DNA of 50,704 bases from an uncultured Clostridia bacterium (GTDB lineage: Bacteria > Bacillota > Clostridia > TANB77 > CAG-508). Position numbers and translations under genes: made by a program. This document shows, piece by piece, positions 47,095 to 50,704 of the stretch (position 1 is its first letter; every line of letters begins with the position of its first letter). Location: NCBI GenBank assembly GCA_944387505.1, contig CALXFG010000009.1, forward strand, positions 1 through 50,704. Reading direction: 5' to 3'. The notes beneath the pieces are model-generated. The model made no database searches. It saw only the letters and a program-made list of their open reading frames with translations, and was not told the DNA's origin.

Positions 47095-48372
47095 ATGCAT
47101 ATTTATATGGTTATCTTAGATGGGGCAGCAGATAGAAAAATAACGGAACTTGGAAATAAGACACCTTTGCAAGTGGCTAATACACCACATATGAATATAT
47201 TGGCACAAAGAGGTGCTGAATCCCTTATTACAGTTATAGATGAGAATATAACGCCAGAATCTGATTCAGGAAGTATGGCGTTACTATCATATGACCCAAA
47301 GATATACTATCCAGGAAGAGGGACATTAGAAGGATTAGGAACAGGATTTATTCCCGAAGGATATCATTATGTAGCTTTTAGAATCAATTTTGCTTCATAT
47401 GATGAAACATTAGGAACATTAGACAGAAGAACGGCCAGAGGATTAGAAGATGAAGAATTACAATCTTTGGCTAAAGAAATAACAGAAAATGTAACTTTAT
47501 CTAAGTATGGAGTTGATTTCAAATTACTGGCATTTGGACATCACAGAGGAATTCTAGTCATGTATAGCAAACATGTAAAACTTTCTGGAAATGTATCTAA
47601 TACAGATCCAGGCTTTAAGAAGGATGGTGTTTGGGGAAAGCCAGTAAAAAATTATAAACCAAAACCTTTAACATGTGTATCATTGGATGAGAAAGAAGAA
47701 AGTAAAAAAACAGCAGAAATGGTAAATGATTTTATCAAACAATCTAATAAAATCTTATCCAAAAGTGAAGTAAATCGTAAACGAATAGAAAAAGGTGAAA
47801 TGCCTGCTAATTATTTAATTTTCAGAGATGGAGGAACAGCTCCTAAGAAAATGCCACATTTTCAAGATAAATTTGGACTAACGCTTTCTATGTATGGTCA
47901 ATTACCTGCTGAAAATGCAATAGCAAAATTGATTGGTGCCAAATTTACATTTTCCAAATCTTTAGATTTGCAATTAGATAAAGATTTCATGATAAATGCA
48001 GAGAAAATTTTGGTACAAGATAAGGCAGATGTTAAATTTATACATATTAAAGGCCCAGATGAACCAGGACATGATAATAAACCTAAAGAAAAGGTTGAGG
48101 CAATTGAATTTATAGATAAATATTTTATTGCAGGATTAGTAAAAGATATAACAGATGAGGATATTGTTGTTATTACATGTGATCATGCAACTCCATGTGA
48201 ATTAAAAATTCATTCTACAGATAAAGTTCCTGTTCTGATTGCGGGAAATCAATGTATAAAAGACGGAAGCATAAAATTTGATGAAGAAAGTGCAAAAAAA
48301 GGAAAATTACCAATTCAAAAAGCAATTGATATTTTTCCATATATCATAAAAAATTTGCACAAGGAGAATTAG
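47095..48372 (+). CDS. apgM: Cofactor-independent phosphoglycerate mutase, archaeal type
   Basis: Alkaline-phosphatase-superfamily enzyme that interconverts 3- and 2-phosphoglycerate in the known family. 425 residues. Metal and catalytic residues are in VILDGAADRKITELGNKTPL, PESDSGSMALLSYDPKIYY (phospho-serine), HIKGPDEPGHDN and VITCDHATPCELKIHST. The central insert domain is IPEGYHYVAFRINF. It is distinct from the GpmI type. The stop codon directly abuts the enolase-like ATG. Its position next to an enolase homologue suggests consecutive glycolytic-type steps. Confidence 0.9.
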   Translation: MHIYMVILDGAADRKITELGNKTPLQVANTPHMNILAQRGAESLITVIDENITPESDSGSMALLSYDPKIYYPGRGTLEGLGTGFIPEGYHYVAFRINFASYDETLGTLDRRTARGLEDEELQSLAKEITENVTLSKYGVDFKLLAFGHHRGILVMYSKHVKLSGNVSNTDPGFKKDGVWGKPVKNYKPKPLTCVSLDEKEESKKTAEMVNDFIKQSNKILSKSEVNRKRIEKGEMPANYLIFRDGGTAPKKMPHFQDKFGLTLSMYGQLPAENAIAKLIGAKFTFSKSLDLQLDKDFMINAEKILVQDKADVKFIHIKGPDEPGHDNKPKEKVEAIEFIDKYFIAGLVKDITDEDIVVITCDHATPCELKIHSTDKVPVLIAGNQCIKDGSIKFDEESAKKGKLPIQKAIDIFPYIIKNLHKEN

Positions 48373-49533
48373 ATGATAAAAATAAAAGAAATTAAAATAA
48401 GAAACATATTAAATTCAGAAGGAAGAGATGCACTAGAAGTAGAGATGCTAACAGAAGATAATATAAAAGCAATTGCATCAAGTCCATCTGCCATTATTCC
48501 TGGAAGAAGAGAAGTTATAACAACAAGTCATATTCATACAAATATTTTAAATCAAATGATAGAAGAAATCTATTGTAAAGAATTTAAAAATCAAGGTGAG
48601 TTTGATAATTTTTTGAATCAATATATAGAAAAGTTAGGGACAAATGTGTGCTTACCATTTTCGTTAGCATATGCAAGAATATGTGCTAAAAATCAGGATA
48701 TGACATTAGTGGAATATATAAGAAAAATAGCAAATTATCATATAAAAAATCCATCACCAATTCCGCTAGTTGCCATCTTTTCAGGAGGCGTACATAATCA
48801 ACAAGAAAAAGGGTCTATTCAAAATATTATGATAGCAGTTGATATACATCCATTTTCAAAATCTGTACCTGTGATTACCCCAATTTATACAGAAATAGAA
48901 AATGAAGTAAAAAGAAAAAACATTTTAAAATATTATGGCGCTTCTAGTGGAATGATTGTTCAAGGATTAACCGTAGAGGAAAAAATGAAAATGCTTAAAG
49001 CCACGATAGAAAGACTACACTACGAAAAATATGTAAGTATCGCAATAGATGTTGCAGCAGAACATTTTTACAAAAACGAACATTATGAATATAATGGGCA
49101 AATTTTAAATTCCCAAAAATTAAATGATATATTGATGGGATATATACAGAAATATAATATAACATATGTAGAAGACCCGTTTGATCCAGATGATATACAA
49201 TACTGGAAATTAATCAAATTGCAAAATTCCAACATAGCGATTGTTGGTGATGATTTATTTGCTACACAAGATAAATACATAGATTCTGAATTAGCAAATG
49301 GTATCATCATCAAAATGAATCAAGTAGGAACGTTAACAAATACAATAAACGCTTTTTTAAAAGCCAAAAGAGAAAATATGGTAACTTGTGTATCACAAAG
49401 ATCAATAGAAACGGAAGATACATTTATGTGTGATTTAGCAGTTGCGTTAGGCTCTACATATATCAAAATAGGTGGACCTAGAAGAGGAGATAGAATTGCT
49501 AAATATAATCGTTTATTAAGATTAGAAGAATAG
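48373..49533 (+). CDS. Enolase-family protein with altered catalytic residues
   Basis: 386 residues, shorter than canonical enolase (about 430). Family motifs retained are ILNSEGRDALEVEM, DVAAEHF, VEDPFDPDD, VGDDLFATQ, IIIKMNQVGTLTN and IKIGGPRRGDR, so the metal-binding D/E/D and both active-site lysines appear present. The SHRSGETED loop is SQRSIETED here, with Q342 replacing the histidine, the GDEGG catalytic loop is not found, and QEFMI is replaced by QNIMI. True 2-phosphoglycerate dehydration is therefore doubtful. Starts immediately after apgM. Confidence 0.85.
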   Translation: MIKIKEIKIRNILNSEGRDALEVEMLTEDNIKAIASSPSAIIPGRREVITTSHIHTNILNQMIEEIYCKEFKNQGEFDNFLNQYIEKLGTNVCLPFSLAYARICAKNQDMTLVEYIRKIANYHIKNPSPIPLVAIFSGGVHNQQEKGSIQNIMIAVDIHPFSKSVPVITPIYTEIENEVKRKNILKYYGASSGMIVQGLTVEEKMKMLKATIERLHYEKYVSIAIDVAAEHFYKNEHYEYNGQILNSQKLNDILMGYIQKYNITYVEDPFDPDDIQYWKLIKLQNSNIAIVGDDLFATQDKYIDSELANGIIIKMNQVGTLTNTINAFLKAKRENMVTCVSQRSIETEDTFMCDLAVALGSTYIKIGGPRRGDRIAKYNRLLRLEE

Positions 49534-49550
49534 GATGTGAAGTGATAAAA

Positions 49551-50456
49551 ATGATTGTTGTTACATCTGGTAATAAATATATAGATATAGATGCTTATGC
49601 AAGTTGTATAGCTTATGCCAATTTGTTGAATTTGAAAGGGCAAAAAGCAAAAGCTGTATCTAGTGCAAAGCCAAATGAAAGTATTCCATCAAGTTTATTA
49701 AAATTGAATATGGGATTAGATCATTATGAACCTTCTAAAGAAGATGAATTTGTCATTATAGATGTCTCTAATAAAGCATATTTTGATAAAATTGTAAATG
49801 AAGATAAGATAATCGAAGTCATAGATCATCATGCGGGATATGAGGAATATTGGAAAAATAAACTTCAAGATAAAGCGAAAATAGAATTTCTAGGTTCAGT
49901 AGCAACACTCATTGTAGAGCTTTATGAAAAAGAAGGTTTAATGCATAAAATTACGAAAGAACTAGCCATTTTATTGATATCAGCGATTTTAGATAATACT
50001 TTAAATTTGAAAGCAAAAGTAACTTCTAAAAGAGATATAACTGTTTATGAAAAGCTAGAAAGAATCATTCAAGATAAAAAGTATCCAGAAAAATATTTTC
50101 TAGAATGTCAATCAAAAATCAATAAAGATTTAAAATTAGCTATAGAAAATGATACAAAAGTAGAATATGTTAGCCAAATATTACCACCAATTTTTAGTCA
50201 ACTAACAATATGGGATAAAGAAATTGTTTTAAGAAATAAAGATGTCCTATATACGGTATTGAACAATATGGGAGATAAGTGGATGTTAAATCTTATCTGT
50301 TTAAAGGATGGAAAAAGTTATCTAATAGCAAAAGATTTAGAAGTACAAAAAAATTTAGAAAAGTTATTTAATAAAAAATTTAAAGCAGATACGATGGAAT
50401 TAGATAATGTCTGGCTTAGAAAAGAAATTATGAAAATTTCACAAGAACAAAAATAA
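49551..50456 (+). CDS. DHH-family phosphoesterase
   Basis: About 301 residues. The DHH domain has the metal motifs GNKYIDIDAYAS (DxD), FVIIDVSN and VIDHHAGYEEYW (DHH), followed by SVATLIVELYE and ISAILDNTLNLKAKVTSKRD. This order resembles manganese-dependent inorganic pyrophosphatase (PpaC type), but the C-terminal half is divergent, so the substrate is not certain. ATG 49551 is favoured because the family starts at the IVVTSGNKY strand; GTG 49542 is possible. It follows the enolase homologue by 17 bp and closes the operon. Confidence 0.85.
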   Translation: MIVVTSGNKYIDIDAYASCIAYANLLNLKGQKAKAVSSAKPNESIPSSLLKLNMGLDHYEPSKEDEFVIIDVSNKAYFDKIVNEDKIIEVIDHHAGYEEYWKNKLQDKAKIEFLGSVATLIVELYEKEGLMHKITKELAILLISAILDNTLNLKAKVTSKRDITVYEKLERIIQDKKYPEKYFLECQSKINKDLKLAIENDTKVEYVSQILPPIFSQLTIWDKEIVLRNKDVLYTVLNNMGDKWMLNLICLKDGKSYLIAKDLEVQKNLEKLFNKKFKADTMELDNVWLRKEIMKISQEQK

Positions 50457-50462
50457 AGAAAG

Positions 50463-50525
50463 TTCTAACTCATAAAATACAAGAATACAATTAAACAAAA
50501 GTATTCTAAGTAAAAGGAGTTAGAA
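50463..50525 (+). promoter_or_regulatory. Nested hairpin that covers the spoIIID-like ribosome site
   Basis: TTCTAACTC (50463-50471) pairs with GAGTTAGAA (50517-50525), which includes part of the AAAAGGAG site. An inner stem pairs AGAATAC (50482-50488) with GTATTCT (50501-50507). Folding would hide part of the ribosome site of the gene starting at 50529. Confidence 0.5.
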
Positions 50526-50528
50526 TAG

Positions 50529-50704
50529 ATGAAAGGTATATCAATAGAAGAACGTGCAATAGAACTTGCACAGTATATTATAGACTCAAAAGATACAGTA
50601 AGAGGTGCAGCAAAAAAATTTGGAATAAGCAAAAGTACAGTACACACCGAAGTAACATTCCAGAACGGTAAAAATAAATCACCTATAATCCCAGAAAGTA
50701 TTGA
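50529..50704 (+). CDS. SpoIIID-like sporulation regulator, 5' part (3' end outside window)
   Basis: The frame from ATG 50529 runs off the window edge. The first 39 residues (MKGISIEERAIELAQYIIDS, KDTVRGAAKKFGISKSTVHT) closely resemble SpoIIID, the mother-cell transcription factor, including its helix-turn-helix. The expected continuation is a TERLP-type stretch; here it reads VTFQNGKNKSPIIPESI, which differs and may reflect compensating indels. The ribosome site AAAAGGAG is ten bases upstream. Its presence is the best sign that the lineage sporulates or once did. Confidence 0.75.
   Translation, partial: MKGISIEERAIELAQYIIDSKDTVRGAAKKFGISKSTVHTEVTFQNGKNKSPIIPESI

Noticed and set aside
1-50704. 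Full use of genetic code 4 (UGA as tryptophan)
   Set aside because: Every other tryptophan is TGG, and one well-delimited gene (33864-34094) ends at UGA right before its terminator. A Mollicutes-type code in so AT-rich a genome would show many internal TGA codons.
1-50704. CRISPR array, prophage, or intact insertion sequence
   Set aside because: No regularly spaced repeats with unique spacers, no cas, phage structural or transposase genes were recognised.

Overview
The window is about 50.7 kb of very AT-rich DNA with short intergenic gaps and strong AAGGAGG-type ribosome binding sites. Gene content points to a fermentative, Gram-positive anaerobe of the Clostridia/low-GC Firmicutes type. It carries pyruvate formate-lyase with its activase, a bifunctional AdhE, a RelQ-like alarmone synthetase, the dnaG-rpoD pair, a sortase with an LPxTG-type surface protein, and a SpoIIID-like sporulation regulator at the right edge. 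The species cannot be named from sequence alone. No rRNA, tRNA, CRISPR array or intact transposase gene was seen.

Layout. 1-0.4 kb: end of a coiled-coil protein. 0.4-7.1 kb: leuS (interrupted by an in-frame UGA), an HD hydrolase, topoisomerase III and a short-chain dehydrogenase. 7.3-15.5 kb: mfd, a DUF362 ferredoxin, two rRNA/tRNA 2'-O-methyltransferases, an S1-domain protein and a winged-helix protein of unknown role. 15.8-24.2 kb: the fermentation block (pflA, pflB, an Xre regulator, an M23 peptidase, adhE). 24.2-31.2 kb: an unknown helical protein, a small alarmone synthetase, dnaG-rpoD and an MscS channel. 31.5-36.3 kb: a two-component system, a small protein, then a sortase and its probable surface substrate. 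36.4-45.5 kb: a CNNM/CBS transporter, a WG-repeat protein, a patatin, a cysteine desulfurase, an FAD dehydrogenase, a membrane protein and TcdA. 45.6-50.5 kb: a LysR regulator and a tight operon of a truncated nucleotidyltransferase, archaeal-type phosphoglycerate mutase, a divergent enolase homologue and a DHH phosphoesterase. 50.5 kb to the end: spoIIID-like start.

The most unusual material is non-coding. Three 232-nt elements (2933, 19876, 31205) share a conserved core, but their long outer arms differ in sequence while staying complementary within each copy. A fourth, unrelated element at 43640 has the same two-stem architecture. Two identical 287-bp cores in opposite orientation (15507 and 26486), with GGGGACGG hairpin ends, look like paired REP elements and bracket the pfl-adhE block; a shorter relative lies at 12914. 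The strongest coding anomalies are the UGA at a tryptophan position of leuS in a window where only one of 38 genes ends in UGA, the enolase homologue without canonical acid/base residues, and an LPVTG surface protein that stops right after the motif.
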